Source: Patagioenas fasciata (lineage: Eukaryota; Chordata; Aves; Columbiformes; Columbidae). From it: 64,000 nt of DNA. The stretch is taken from positions 120,139,001 to 120,203,000 of the forward strand of contig NC_092520.1 in NCBI RefSeq assembly GCF_037038585.1. Reading direction: 5' to 3'. Below, one piece after another: positions 13,601-24,979 of this stretch. Within the stretch, counting starts at the first letter, position 1. Each line of letters begins with the position of its first letter. The translations under genes were made by a program, and so were the position numbers. The notes beneath the pieces are model-generated. The model was not told where the DNA came from. It did no database searches and saw only the letters and a list, made by a program, of their open reading frames with translations.

Positions 13601-14724
13601 CATGACTGCAAAAGAAAAGAGCAGCTCTCTATGCTCAAACATCAGCAGTAGTGTTAAACCCCCAACAGCTGTTGCCAGGTTTATTCTCATGGAGACAAAC
13701 TGATGATATCTGCATTGCTGTATGTTTCCGGCGATGAACTGGAAGACTCTGGGAGACAGACTGCTGTAGCTGGACTCATACATAGGAGGAATACATTCTG
13801 GAGATATTAGGATTTTCTTGGCTTCAAACGGTTGCCTTGGACACAAAGAGACACAGACTTTTAAAAATAGAGCAGTCTCAACATGTGGATTAGATAGTCA
13901 GCATTCTTTGAGTCAGCCAGATGAAGATAAATCAAGGCTCAGAAGGGCTGGGAAGAAGCTCCCTTGCTGTTCTGTCTGATTGCTAAATTAAATCAATTGG
14001 GCTTGAGAGAATATTGCAATTATGGTTAGCTACACCACTATTTCCCAAATGGGAAAGTATTCTTTCATCTATAGATTAGTGCAAACAATAAAGTTATTGC
14101 ACGGTTAACATTTCACTTTTGCTTCAGTCAACTTATCAAACCAGATCAGTTAATGCGTTAGGATGCCATTGAAAATAAAACTTTGAATAATCCATAGTGA
14201 GAGAGATTTTGACAGACTGTTGTGCAGTCCTTTCCCACTCTTCTTCCCAAACCTTAAATTAACTTTTAAAGGATATCATTTAAGGCATGTATCCTTCCAA
14301 GACAGCAATCATTCATTAATAACAAGAAAGGAAGAGGTAGTCATCCATGTTTTGCCCCTCTAGATAAGAGTTCAAAAAAGACAAACCAGTCATGAGGCTC
14401 CATGTCTGCTCTTCATGTCTTGTTCAATTTTACCCTGTAATAAGTAACCACACATTGCTAAGTTAAAACTGTGTCACAGAATTTGTCACATATTTGTCTG
14501 ATCCAAAAATAGCAAATTTTCATATTAAGAAAGTGTCCCTGATCTATAGTTTACTTCCTAAAGAATGTCAGTCTTACTTAGATTAAAGGGAAAATTAAAC
14601 ACTGATTAATAGCAATATGAATAACCTAAAAGGGAAAAATGGAATTCCAAGAGGTACCATGAGATACAAGTGCTACATGAATGGGTTCCCCATAATATAA
14701 TTACAGCCAAGCTGATGAGATAAA
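7682..14724. other. GABRG3 intron 3 segment
   Basis: AT-rich intron with no supported gene. It contains a perfect 22-bp palindrome at 9,019-9,040 and a possible pseudogene trace on the minus strand at about 9,200-9,970. Nothing else was recognised. Confidence 0.6.
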
Positions 14725-15720
14725 GACTCAATAAACAGACTGTAGAGTAGATGGAAAATTGGCTGGACCACTGGGCTCACATGAGTGAGCAGTGGTACAA
14801 AGTTCAACTGGCAGTCAGGTACTAGGGTTGTCCCTCAGGGATCAATAACTCAATCCAATATCCATTCACATCTTCATGTGCTTCATGTGCTTCTTCTGCT
14901 ATTCAGAAATAACTTGACAAGCTGAAGAAGTAAGCTGACAAAAAACTCATGAAACTTAATACAGGCAAATGTAAAGTTCTGCATCTGAGACTAAATAACT
15001 CCATGCAACAGAACAGTCTGGGTGCTGAGGGGCTATAAAATGGCTTTGCAGTAAAGGATTTGAAAACTCTGATGGACTAGTTGACCATGAATCAGCAGTA
15101 CACTGCTGTGGACATGAGGGCCAACCACACACTGAACTGCATTAACAAGAGAATAGCAAGTGGGTTGAAGGACAAAATTGTTTCCCTTTGTTTAGCGCTT
15201 CAGAGACTGCATTTGAAGTATTGTTTGGGTCTTCTCAAGATGAGACATTGATATACTGGAGCAGATCCAGCAGGGGACCATCAAGATCATCAGAAGACTG
15301 GAATACGTGACATACGAAGAAAGAGTACCGAATTTTTTCAGCCTAAAGTGAAGGCTAAGGAGAGCTCCTCAGTTACGATAGTGGGAAAGTAGATAAAGAA
15401 GATGGAGCCATATTTTTCTCAGGAGCACACAGAGACAGGATAAGAGGCAAGGGACACATGATGTAAGACAGGAATTTTTAGTTAGATATACATTACATTT
15501 TCTTAAACCATAGCAAATAGTCAAAAGTACTAGAACAGGCTGCCCAGCAAGGTTCTGGAGTCTCCATTTTTGAAGATGCTTAAAACTGCACTGGCTGAGG
15601 CCATAAACAACATGATCTGAGTCTGTGTGGAGGGCTTCAGTAGATGACTGGATTTCTGGATGATTAGATTACTAGATTTCCAGAAGTCCTTTCCAACTTG
15701 AATTATTCCATGATTCTAAG
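14725..15720 (+). mobile_element. Old, diverged CR1 LINE (~1 kb)
   Basis: CR1 landmarks appear in the right order but with many changes and gaps: GGAAAATTGGCTGGACCACTG, ATCAATAACTCAATCCAATA, GTAAAGTTCTGCATCTGAG, ATACTGGAGCAGATCCAGCA, AGAACAGGCTGCCCAGCAAG, GTCCTTTCCAACTTGAATTA, TTCCATGATTCTA. This is an older insertion than the copies at 7.3 and 47.5 kb. No coding capacity remains. Confidence 0.88.
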
Positions 15721-18700
15721 CATAAATGTAGAATGAATTTTTCCTCCTTTTTTTTTTTTCCCCCCAATCAGGAGCTATATAGTAATATATTTTTGCTGGT
15801 CAATTGAAAAGCAAGACGATACCAAGAATTTATTTAATAACAAATACTTAAACTTAACTACTGCTTTTTCTCATCCAAGGTAAGCCCATGTTTAGCTGAT
15901 TCACACATTTGTACTCAATGTAGGTCTGAAAGCACAAATTCCATTAATGTTAAGGGCATGCACAAAAATGCATTCACGCACTGTTTGAATCAAATGTCCA
16001 ACAGAATGGACAGACTGGCAAATTATAACAAACAAGACATTGATTCTGACCCTGCAACTGAAACAACTTGTGTGCTAGACTTCAATACCACACAGGTGTC
16101 CATCTCTGGTGATTCAAGTTGGATTTTTCCTTCTATATTATACAGAAAATGAGTGTCAAAATTCTCTGTTCAAATCTATAGGAATCAATAGATATACACT
16201 CTGCTTTAACCATGATTATTTTAATGTTTACTATACTGGGTCTATCACTTGAAAAGCCCAGGATTAAAAACTGAAAAACTTTGCCCAAGGAAAGGATTGC
16301 TCCCTGCTCTCGCAATCACGATATAAAGATTTCCATTTCAGAAGAAAGAAATTGAGCACATAAATATGGGAAATCTGAATTGCATCACAGATTTTTTTTT
16401 TCAACTAGCTCACTGATTAGTCAAAATCATCCCCCCCTCAATCTCTTTCACATGCCATTTTTGTAATTGCATGTATAATGAATGAAAGGCCTCTGCTGCT
16501 AGTATTTTTCCCATGACCACATAAGGATGTCTAAACTGATGAGGATCTTCAATCAAAATCCCTAAGCAATGCTTTACCACCTAGACTACTTGTACTTTTA
16601 ATTTTAATTTTGACTGCTTTGGCATTTTCTTAGCTAATCCTGACACAGTTTCATTTCCACTCCATTTGCATGTAGGAAAGAATACGGTTTGTAAAAAACA
16701 CCTAAACTTTGTATTGATTAACTTGTGTGAACTTTAGAAAATTTTAAGGTTCGTCCATCAGTGATTATAACATGCTTCACACACAGGCAAAGATCCTTAC
16801 ATAGCATACATTGACATTTGCAGTCTTAAAATGTTATAACTGTAAGAGCTGACATTTATATAAGTATCCCTCAAATTTTTAATTTCAGTACAGACAGTAT
16901 ATTACGCTAATAGCAGGCATTTAACATTAATCATATTTATTAGAGAGCAATTATACAAAAGGTAAAATCCACTACAGTTCTGCTGCATAAACTGTTATAA
17001 ACATCCCATATCCTAAAGACCTGGTAGGCATAACAGAACGAGGGCAGAAAGGAGGCACAAAATCTTTCACAGAATGAGTTGTGGAAGAGTAGCTGACAGT
17101 GCAACAGTTGGAACAGCAAAAGAAGGAGATGCTAATCTCTGCATTCATCTGAACGATCTAAATTGAAAAATCTGGCCAGACAATCAACAGAAGTAGAAAA
17201 CAATTATTTTTGTGTAAGAAAACTGAAGAAGGATACATGAAGAAGACTAGCTTACATGGCTTCCTACAGCACCATGGAATCAGTTCAGTGACAGAGGGGA
17301 TAGCTTTGGTTTTTATTTCCCTGCATAAACAAATAGTGTCTTCAAACATGGTTTTAAGGTTTCACGCAAGCCTGTCCATTTGACTGGTCTGCACTCCAGC
17401 ACTCCCACAAAATTTTTACAGTTACTAATTGTTGAGAGATTTCTCTTACACTTTAACTAATGTAGCTTTGGTTGCTGACATTACATACTTCATGCTCCCT
17501 CTCAGGCATCAAGTTATTTTTTGCCCATAACAGAGCTGTCTTATTGTCTTCAAAGAAATCTCAGTCAGGGATTGTATTCCCAGTGTAGCAAGCACTGCAA
17601 AAAGCATAGGCATTTTCAACTCGGTGTTCACTAACAACAAAGACCTAGCCAATCAATATACAGCTGTTACAAACAGAGGAATCTGTGGTCTGTAAAGCAA
17701 GCGTTAGGACAGCTACTATGAATTATACATTAAAGTAACTGCAACTTTATAATCTTTATAAGAGTGTGATATAGAAAGGTCCTTCTGGTCACAAAGCCAA
17801 CTGAGAGTGTCAAAGCATTCAAGATGTGCAAATGCTCCTTAGCATAAAGACACATCTAGCAATCCCACAATAATAGCAACACTCACTTCTTTATAGCACA
17901 TCTTTTATTCTCTCCATTATGAAGCATCACCTGTATTACATCTAGGACAACAACCAATACTTCTTCCATTCATGACTTTTTCTCAGTCAGCAGTGACATC
18001 TCCCTACTTGAATCATTTAAAAAAATTGTACTGTGTCTTAAGTCCCTGACATAACAATAGCCTCAATGTTGGCATTAGTGCTTCCTTGCTGAAGAATAGG
18101 TCTGACAAAATGTTATGGTCACAGCCTATAGAGGGAACAATTGGCAGCACTAAATTGCTTACTAGGGCACATGAGATAGAAGACTGCAGGTACAAAGCGA
18201 TTTTGTCATTTCCTTCCAACATCCATAGGTAAATCAACAAATCTTCTCAGCAGGGCTTTTGGAGTCTGTTAGCTTAACAGAATTATAGCATAATAGTGGT
18301 AGAAAAGACCATGTTGCCATGTACCTGATCCATTAAAAACTGGAATCGAGCCACTGGCCTGCACAGTTGAATCACATCAGAAAAAGTTAAAAACATTCAA
18401 GATTCAAAACCACTTGAGAATTTCAGAAAATATTTCATCTTTCTATATTAATAGCAAAAGTGGGACTATTCATGAGCAATCAGATCCTTCTTCCTGCTTT
18501 TAGCAGTTAACCTGTTTGGCAGGCTCAGCATGGCATATAAAGATATGTGAATCTAACCAAATGGCATTATTTTCTCAAGGTGCAAGACAATAATGGTCTC
18601 ATCTTGGAAACTCATTCTCTTTTTCCTCCACAGAGGAACGATTGTTTACAAGTAACATCTTGAAATGTAATGACTAACATTAGACATAGAGAAACTAGCC

Positions 18701-18723
18701 ATGAAGAAAATATAAAAGAAAAT

Positions 18724-18767
18724 GGCGAGGCGAGGCAAGGCGCGGTGAGGCAAGGCAAGGTAAGGGA
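18724..18767 (+). repeat. Imperfect GGCAA/GGCGA pentamer repeat
   Basis: About nine degenerate units (GCGAG, GCAAG, GTGAG, GTAAG). Variation at the CpG and neighbouring positions suggests an ancestral pentamer decaying by CpG loss. It lies in intron 3. Confidence 0.75.
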
Positions 18768-21700
18768 ACAACAAGCCAAGGAGAGAGCAGATTTCATCTA
18801 TAGGCTGACAGATTTTGACCATTCATGGGAATGACGCTAAAAATTGCAGGCTGATTTCATAATGCACTACTTTTAAATCAATGAGTGAGCAGGGAGTTAA
18901 TTTACTTGCCAAAAAGCTGTAAAGTGTTACTTCCAACAACTACTTCCAACATGATGTAGAATTTACCATATGTCATATGCCTTCAAGTAACTTACATTGA
19001 ACCTCCATCTAAGTCTTTATCTTCTTTATTAATGGAGTGCTCTTTGCTTAACTACGCCAGAATATTTAAGGGGGAAGAAAGATTTCTGTTAACTTTTGCC
19101 ACTCACCCCTCCCTAGTAATAGCATTTCATGAATTATATGCAAATAGATTATGGGATATTATTTGGAGAGTATCACAGTGTCTCCCTTCAAAACATGAGC
19201 TGCATTACTTTCCTCATCCAGTTTTCTGATCACTGTGAATTATTCATACTATACAATTTTAGTAAATATAGGTTATATTCCTTTGTCTCTGAGTATCTAC
19301 AATAATCACTTAAGATGGGTTCAAAGTCTTCATGGAAATAACTGCAAAGCAGAAAAACAACAAAAACAAAACCAGTAACAAACAAACAAAAAGCAGTAGG
19401 AAAAATAAAAACAACAACAACAAATCTAATTACTAACCACTAATTACCCAGTTTTGATAGCATTCAGTATTAAACTCCTGAGTTCAAGTTCTACCTCTTT
19501 TCCAGGCAGGACAAAAATCTAATCTGCATTCTCCTACATTCCAGCTGGAAGGCCTCTAATTATTTCTTCACCCACTGTATTTCTACTTTGAGTTCAAGAA
19601 ATTCTCCTGACTAGAAAACTGGTCTTTTAAAGGTTACTTGAAACTCACAGTTTTTAAATGAGAAATGCCAGTTTACAGTTTATTTGAAAAAACAACAACA
19701 AAAGCAATCTTCCCATTCTCATCAACCAGCACCCAGCTGTCCTCCTGCTCAAGTGCAGGCTTCTACGCTTCTTGGAGGCACATCTCCTGTTACCCATAGC
19801 AGCACCTGCCCCTGATACAGTACCAGTTTGAGAAGTCTGTTATAAACATCTTGTCCCTTATCCTATGAAGTTTTCTTCAGCAGAAGCAGGAACTAGTTCT
19901 ACTGGAGCAGCAGTCTGCTGCTTCAACCTCAAGACCTTCCTGTTGTCTCCTTACAAACACCTGCTAGTACTGTAACAGCAATAAAGAGAAATCTCCTTCA
20001 ATAAGCAAAGAGGCCCAGACCAGAAAACCTTTGTGTATGCTGTAGGATAAACTATTTTTGCATAAACATGGAGGATTATCAAGATATGCAAGACTGTATT
20101 ATCATGCGTGAGTGCAAGTAAGCAAAAAGACAACTTTTGTCAATACTTTTCTAGCTTTTTACATACAAAATCATGTTGTCATTTCTGTAAGTAAATAAAC
20201 AGTTCAAAACAGTAGCTCCATCACAGTGAGCTCTGTTTGAGCTAAAAGACGATCTTAGTTCCCATTAACTATTAACTATTGCTTGCCATTCCCTTTGAGG
20301 ACCAGAAGAGTTTGCCAGTGCACTTCACAAAGGTTTAATGTCAACCTAAGAATGGTAAGGAATTTGGGGCTGTACAGTGCTTTTGGACTAAGCACACTCC
20401 GACCTAAGCCTAGATCATGGGTCATCTTTCCAGTCACACACTGGCCCTGAACACTCACTCCTTCAGAGCAACTCAGTTGCCTGCTCAGATAAGGCAAAAT
20501 AGATGGATACTAGCTCATAGCCAATAGGCATCCCCATAGGCAATACGAATATGACAGTCAAGATGATTATATCCCAACTGGCACACGGCTATGAAAGTAA
20601 TATGAGCATGGCCTCTTAGACTTTAGAGGAGCACGAAGGCTCTACTAATAGATTTTCCCTTCCATTCTCCCTGGCATACCTTTTCCTTTTCATTCTGCTC
20701 TTTATTTTTACCTTCGATGCTGACTTTTACATACTCAAACTCTTCAGTCCACTCCTATTCGTTACACTCAGCCAGTCCTCAGTCTTTAATCTTCTTCAAA
20801 ACACCCATGTCTCAGTCAGTTTTTTCAGTTTTTCATGCATTCCAGAACCTGACACCACCCCTTAGCCCCTTGTGCATCTCAATCTGACAACTCCCTCCTC
20901 TATGCCGCTGCATGCAACAAGATCAGTAGGAGCACACAATGCTGTTCTTTCACATCAGCTGCAGCAGCTCAAATATAAGTTCTCCAGGAAATCTGGCCCA
21001 CACTCAGACTGAAACATATGCAGCAGGTGGAATCAGAGATTAAAGTTGCTAAAATTGTTTTCCACTGCAGAACATGTGCAAACAGACTTGCAGGCAGATT
21101 TTCACAGTGACAGCAGAAGGCATCTCTGTTATACAGGAAACACACCATTCTCTCTCTCCCTCTTCCCCAAAGCCTTAACATGTAATGTCCTTTCTAACTA
21201 ACTGTTGAGAGGTTTACCCTAATTTTTCACAATACTCAGGTGAAAACTGGTATTTATAAGGAAAGATATTATGTAGATGCTCAATTAGATCATAAAATCA
21301 ACCCTAAGCACTTATACCTTTATGTCACAACTTTTATTGTTAAAGTTATAATCCAGGGTAGTTCCATGGGAACAGATTACAAGGTAATGCTAAAATTATC
21401 TACAGTTTCCTAAGTAAAACTGACCCTGTCCTGCTGGAAAATACTCAATTAAAACAACTGGAGATTTAGCCCATTAAAAGCCTCCAGATTCTGAACAAAA
21501 ATGGAAGCTGAGCATTGTAAAGTTCAATTAGACACAAAAATAATGAAAGAGCACTTTCAAATCCAGTTCCTGATTTTGGCTTCCAGGTGATACTCAAATG
21601 CATAAATCAGGTCACTTATTTAGAAGCTGACAGATTTTTGACGTGTACCTTATTTTTATTTTATTCAGTTTTTGATTGCTGATTTATCATTCAAAAAGAT

Positions 21701-21810
21701 TTATAAAGACCCTTGTAACTCTATATCTATGAAGAGTTTAAAATTTTAGATATGCTAATCTGTTATCACAGCCTGTAGATATGTACAGGCTAAGATATAT
21801 TAACAGCAGG

Positions 21811-21828
21811 AAAAAAAAAAAAAAAAAA
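21811..21828 (+). repeat. A18 tract beside the NUMT
   Basis: Eighteen uninterrupted A, about 20 bp left of the cytochrome b end of the NUMT. Confidence 0.9.
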
Positions 21829-21847
21829 GAAAAGGCATTTCCAGGCA

Positions 21848-22000
21848 CAATAGGTCAGTTAGGATTTGCGTGGCTAGGCAGATGCCTAGTAGGAATCTAA
21901 AGTTTCATCAGGTGGAGATGTTTGAGGGGGTTGATAGGTCAATTAGGGAGTTGTTAACTATTTTTAGTTAGGGGTGGTATTTTCGTAGGTTGGAGGCCAT
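21848..22000 (-). pseudogene. Cytochrome b 5' fragment in NUMT
   Basis: About the first 50 codons of cytochrome b (complex III), starting at ATG 22,000-21,998 with MASNLRKYHP. An in-frame TAA follows at codon 11, then LK.VNNSLIDLSTPSNIST and the Trp-Trp pair written TGA-TGA. Similarity fades in the segment after TQILTDL, which sets the left NUMT boundary near 21,848. Confidence 0.88.
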
Positions 22001-22010
22001 CGTTTTTGAG

Positions 22011-23809
22011 TCTACGTAGTGATAGAGTGATGATGAGGATGGATAGTGCAAGGGATTCTAGGTAAGTTTCGATTAAGTCAGTGTGGAGGTTGATTGAGGT
22101 TTTAGTTCCTATGAGTTGGAGGTAGGCAAGTCCTTCGGGGCCTAATTTTTTATATAAAGGTAGGTTGATTAGGTGTGAAGCAATTTTTTGTCCAGTATTT
22201 AGTAGGATTATAGAGCTATGTTGATGGGTTAGGGAACTGAAGCATCCTAATGAGGAGGAAAAGTTTAAAGGGTTGCTTTGTTTTCGCTGCATTAGCATGT
22301 GTGTTATGTTGGAGAGTTCTAAAGCTAGGGCAATACTCAGGATCATGACAAGGATAGCAGCGGGTTTTGTGAGTGTTCATATGGTCATAGGAGGGTTTTT
22401 TGTGAGGAGGATGAAGCATGTAATGCTATGACACTGACTAGAGCAAGTTGAGTGATTGGGTTAGTGACTTCTTGGTTGTTTTCATTGGCTGAGGTGATTG
22501 AAGGTATATGGGTAAATCCTCTTTGGACTAACAGGGTTAGGCAGAGGCTGTAAATTGCGGTGAGGGATGTGGCCATGAGGGTTAGGAGTGGGGCTCAAGT
22601 ATTCAAGTCTAATGTGTTTAGATTTTTGATAATAGGATCTTTTGAGTAGAATCCTGCTAGGAATGGGATTCCTATTAAGGCTAAGTTATCAATGGTTAGG
22701 CAAGACGCGGTTGTTGGGACGATTTTTTGTAGGGATCCTATCTTTCAGATATCTTATTCTCCTTTAAGGCTATGAATAATTGACCCTGAGCAGGGGAATA
22801 ACACAGCTTTGAAAAAGGCATGTGTTGAAATGTGTAGGAAAGCTAGTTGTGGAAGGTTTAGTCCGATTGTGATTATTATTAGGCCTAGCTGGCTTGATGC
22901 AAAGAAGGCAATGATCTTTTTGATATCATTTTGTGTGAAAGCGCATGTTGCAGCAAACAGTGCAGACAGGGGTCTTAAGCATAAGCAGAGGGTGAGGGCA
23001 GTTTAGTTGTTGGCTAATAGGGGGTGAGTGCAGATGCATAAGAAAATTCCAGCAACTACTATTGTGCTAGAGTGGAGTAAGGCGGAGACTGGGCTTGGGC
23101 CTTCCATGGTGGCTGATAGTCAGGGGTGGAGGCCAAGTTGGGTGGATTTTCCTGTGGTGGCTAGAATGATGCCTAGTAAGGGGAGGGTGGGGGTTTGAGT
23201 GGGGAAGAAGGTTTATTGAATTTCTCAGGTATTCATGGTTGAGGCAAGTCATGCTATGCTTAAGATGAGGCCAATATCTCTGATTCAGTTGTAAAGTACA
23301 GATTGGAGAGCGGCTGTGTTGGCTTCTGCCCGACCTGGTCATGAGCCAATTAATGAGAATTATATGATTCCAACCCCTTCGCAGCCAATGAATAGTAATA
23401 ATATGTTGTTGGCAATGGTTAGTGTTAGCATAGCAATTAGGAATGTTAGGAGGTAGGAGAAAAATTTTGTAATATATCGTTCTGTGTTTATGTACCATGT
23501 TACAAATTGAAGGATGGACCATGTTACAAATAATGCAACAGGGAAAAATATTAGGGAGTATTGATCTACTTTGAAACTAAGGAGGATTTTAAAGTTTGTG
23601 ATGAACTTTCATTCTAGGTGAGAGACAATGCTTTCTGAGACTGAATATATAAAGAGTGTCATTGGTACTAGGCTTATTAGGAATGCGGTTTTGACAGCGT
23701 GTGTGATGATGGTTGGTGAGTTTTGGAAATTTAGTAGGAGTAAGATTGGTGTAAGAATGATTGTGAGTGTCAAAAGGATGGAGGTGTTGAGGAGTAGGGC
23801 AGGTTCCAT
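22011..23809 (-). pseudogene. ND5 nuclear pseudogene in NUMT
   Basis: A full-span copy of NADH dehydrogenase subunit 5 (complex I, proton-pumping membrane subunit). It runs from ATG (MEPALLLNTSILL, 23,809-23,807) to an AGA codon at 22,013-22,011, the mitochondrial stop used in many bird ND5 genes, ten bases before cytochrome b. At 1,799 bases it is slightly short for the family (about 1,815) and not a multiple of three. The frame is continuous in the mitochondrial code to about 22,430. It then shifts: ...LALVSVIA in one frame, TCFILLTKNPPMT..MILSIALALELSN in another. LNTGQKIASHL and YKKLGPEGLA mark the C-terminal part. At least one genuine stop occurs in the middle third. Confidence 0.92.
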
Positions 23810-23879
23810 TACTTTTACTTGGATTTGCACCAAGATGAATGGCTCCTAAAACCAGTGGATTACTGTTATCCTTTAAAAT
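23810..23879 (-). pseudogene. Mitochondrial tRNA-Leu(CUN) relic in NUMT
   Basis: 70 bases ending just before the ND5 ATG. The TAG anticodon is present within TGGTTTTAGGAGCCA. The T-arm CTTGGTGCAAATCCAAG is intact. The order His-Ser-Leu-ND5 matches avian mtDNA. Confidence 0.87.
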
Positions 23880-23946
23880 TAAAGGAGCTGATGTTTTAGG
23901 CTCAGATACAGGAATTAATAGTTCTTGTTGGCTCAAACTCCACTCA
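23880..23946 (-). pseudogene. Mitochondrial tRNA-Ser(AGY) relic in NUMT
   Basis: Follows tRNA-His directly and has the short D-armless form of this tRNA (CCAACAAGAACT..TTCCTGTATCTGAGCC). The anticodon position reads ATT where avian mtDNA has GCT, two transitions that would change its identity. This is direct evidence of decay after insertion. Confidence 0.82.
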
Positions 23947-24014
23947 GCAGGTAAGAAGGGTCTAACTTCTATTTTTAGAATCACAGTCTAATGTTTCGGT
24001 TAAACTATACTTGC
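23947..24014 (-). pseudogene. Mitochondrial tRNA-His relic in NUMT
   Basis: 68 bases directly after ND4, as in vertebrate mtDNA. The anticodon arm is intact (TTAGA stem, GTG anticodon, TCTAA). GCAAGTA at the 5' end pairs with TACCTGC at the 3' end imperfectly. It is a nuclear copy with no expected function. Confidence 0.85.
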
Positions 24015-24015
24015 G

Positions 24016-24957
24016 TTAGAGGATTCCAGAGATGAGGTCAGGTTTTAGCATAAGGAGTAGTATGGGGATGATGTGAAGGGCTATGAGGAGGTGTTCTCAC
24101 ATAGTCGAGTTTTGAATAGATGTGATGTGGGTGGGTAAGATTTCTTGTTGGGTCATTAGTAGTATAGTAGTATAAATAGGGTATATGAGGCAGGTAGTAG
24201 GGTTGCAATCCCAGTCAAAATGATTGTAGGAGTAGATCAGTTAAATAGTGTAATCATAATGGTTAATTCTGCAATTAGGTTTGTTGTTGGGGGGAGAGCC
24301 ATATTTGTGACGTTACCTAGGAGTCATCAAGTGGCTATTAGTGGTAGAAGGGGTTGTAGGCCTCGTGTTAGAAGTAAGACTCGGCTCTGTGTACATTCAT
24401 ACTTTGTATTAGCTAAGCAGAATAATATGGAGGAGGTTAATCTATGGGAGATTCTGAGAATTATTGTGCCTGAGAATGCTCAGTGGGTTTGGATTATGCT
24501 TGCGGTGATGACTAAACCTGTGTGGCTCACAGAGGAGTAGGCAATGAGAGACCTGAGATCAGTCTGGCATAGGCAAACTGAGCTGGTTATTAGTGCTCCT
24601 CATAGGGCTAAGGTAATGAATGGGTAGTGCAAGTGATTGGAAAGAGGGTCTATTAGGAGGGTGACTCGCACAATGCCATATCCGCCTAGTTTTAGGAGTA
24701 AGGCAACGAGTAGTATTAAACCTGCAACAGGGGCTTCAACATGAGCTTTGGGTAGCCATAGGTGCAGGCCACATAGGGGTGCTTTTACTATGAATGCTAT
24801 TATTAGAGCTAGGCCTGATAGAAGGTCAGTTCAGGAATTGTTCAGTGTGGGATGGGTTAGTTTGAGTATTGTGAGGTGTAAAGTACCAATTTGCATGTGT
24901 AGATACAAGATTGTGACTAATAGTGGTAGAGAACTGATGAGGGTGTAGAATAGGATG
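24016..24957 (-). pseudogene. ND4 3' fragment in NUMT
   Basis: About the last 940 bases of NADH dehydrogenase subunit 4 (complex I; normal length about 1,378). Recognisable segments in order are [28 protein letters not shown], then Trp as [36 protein letters not shown] and the C-terminal REHLLIALHIIP..LKPDLISG. It ends in TAA at 24,018-24,016, one base before the tRNA-His relic. In the mitochondrial code I see no frameshift, although nuclear-code stops (TGA) break it up. The first third of the gene is absent. Confidence 0.92.
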
Positions 24958-24979
24958 AACTGATAAGGGTGTAGGATGG
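24931..24979 (+). repeat. 26-bp-offset direct duplication at the NUMT right edge
   Basis: GAACTGATGAGGGTGTAG at 24,931 recurs as GAACTGATAAGGGTGTAG at 24,957 with one mismatch in 18. The left copy is genuine ND4 (FYTLISS). The right copy stands where ND4 should read upstream residues and is out of frame, so mitochondrial similarity ends here. Confidence 0.75.

Larger units (their letters stand above)
15721..21847. other. GABRG3 intron 3 segment
   Basis: AT-rich intron between the old CR1 and the NUMT. Apart from simple repeats (18,724; 19,352-19,425; the A18 tract) nothing was recognised. All open frames are short (under about 75 residues). Confidence 0.6.
21848..24960 (-). pseudogene. NUMT: nuclear copy of mtDNA (ND4 to cytochrome b)
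   Basis: About 3.1 kb of mitochondrial DNA is inserted so that the coding strand is minus. Gene order is exactly that of avian mtDNA: 3' part of ND4, tRNA-His, tRNA-Ser(AGY), tRNA-Leu(CUN), whole ND5, start of cytochrome b. Reading frames hold only with the vertebrate mitochondrial code (TGA read as Trp at several conserved Trp positions). ND5 carries at least one frameshift, and the cytochrome b start carries an in-frame TAA, so it is a dead nuclear copy and not misassembled mtDNA. It lies within GABRG3 intron 3, in the same orientation as the gene. The left end is near an 18-base A tract. The right end is at a 26-bp-offset duplication. Edges are good to roughly 15 bp. Confidence 0.95.

Noticed and set aside
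18285-18320. Possible inverted CR1 tail (CAGAATTATAGCATAATAGT)
   Set aside because: Too short and diverged, and no adjoining CR1 body.
23067-23522. 151-residue minus-strand open frame
   Set aside because: It is an out-of-frame reading of the ND5 pseudogene.
23810-24014. Functional tRNA genes
   Set aside because: They are mitochondrial tRNAs within a NUMT, one with an altered anticodon, and lack a nuclear tRNA gene context.
24220-24540. 106-residue plus-strand open frame
   Set aside because: Antisense to the ND4 fragment; no independent support.
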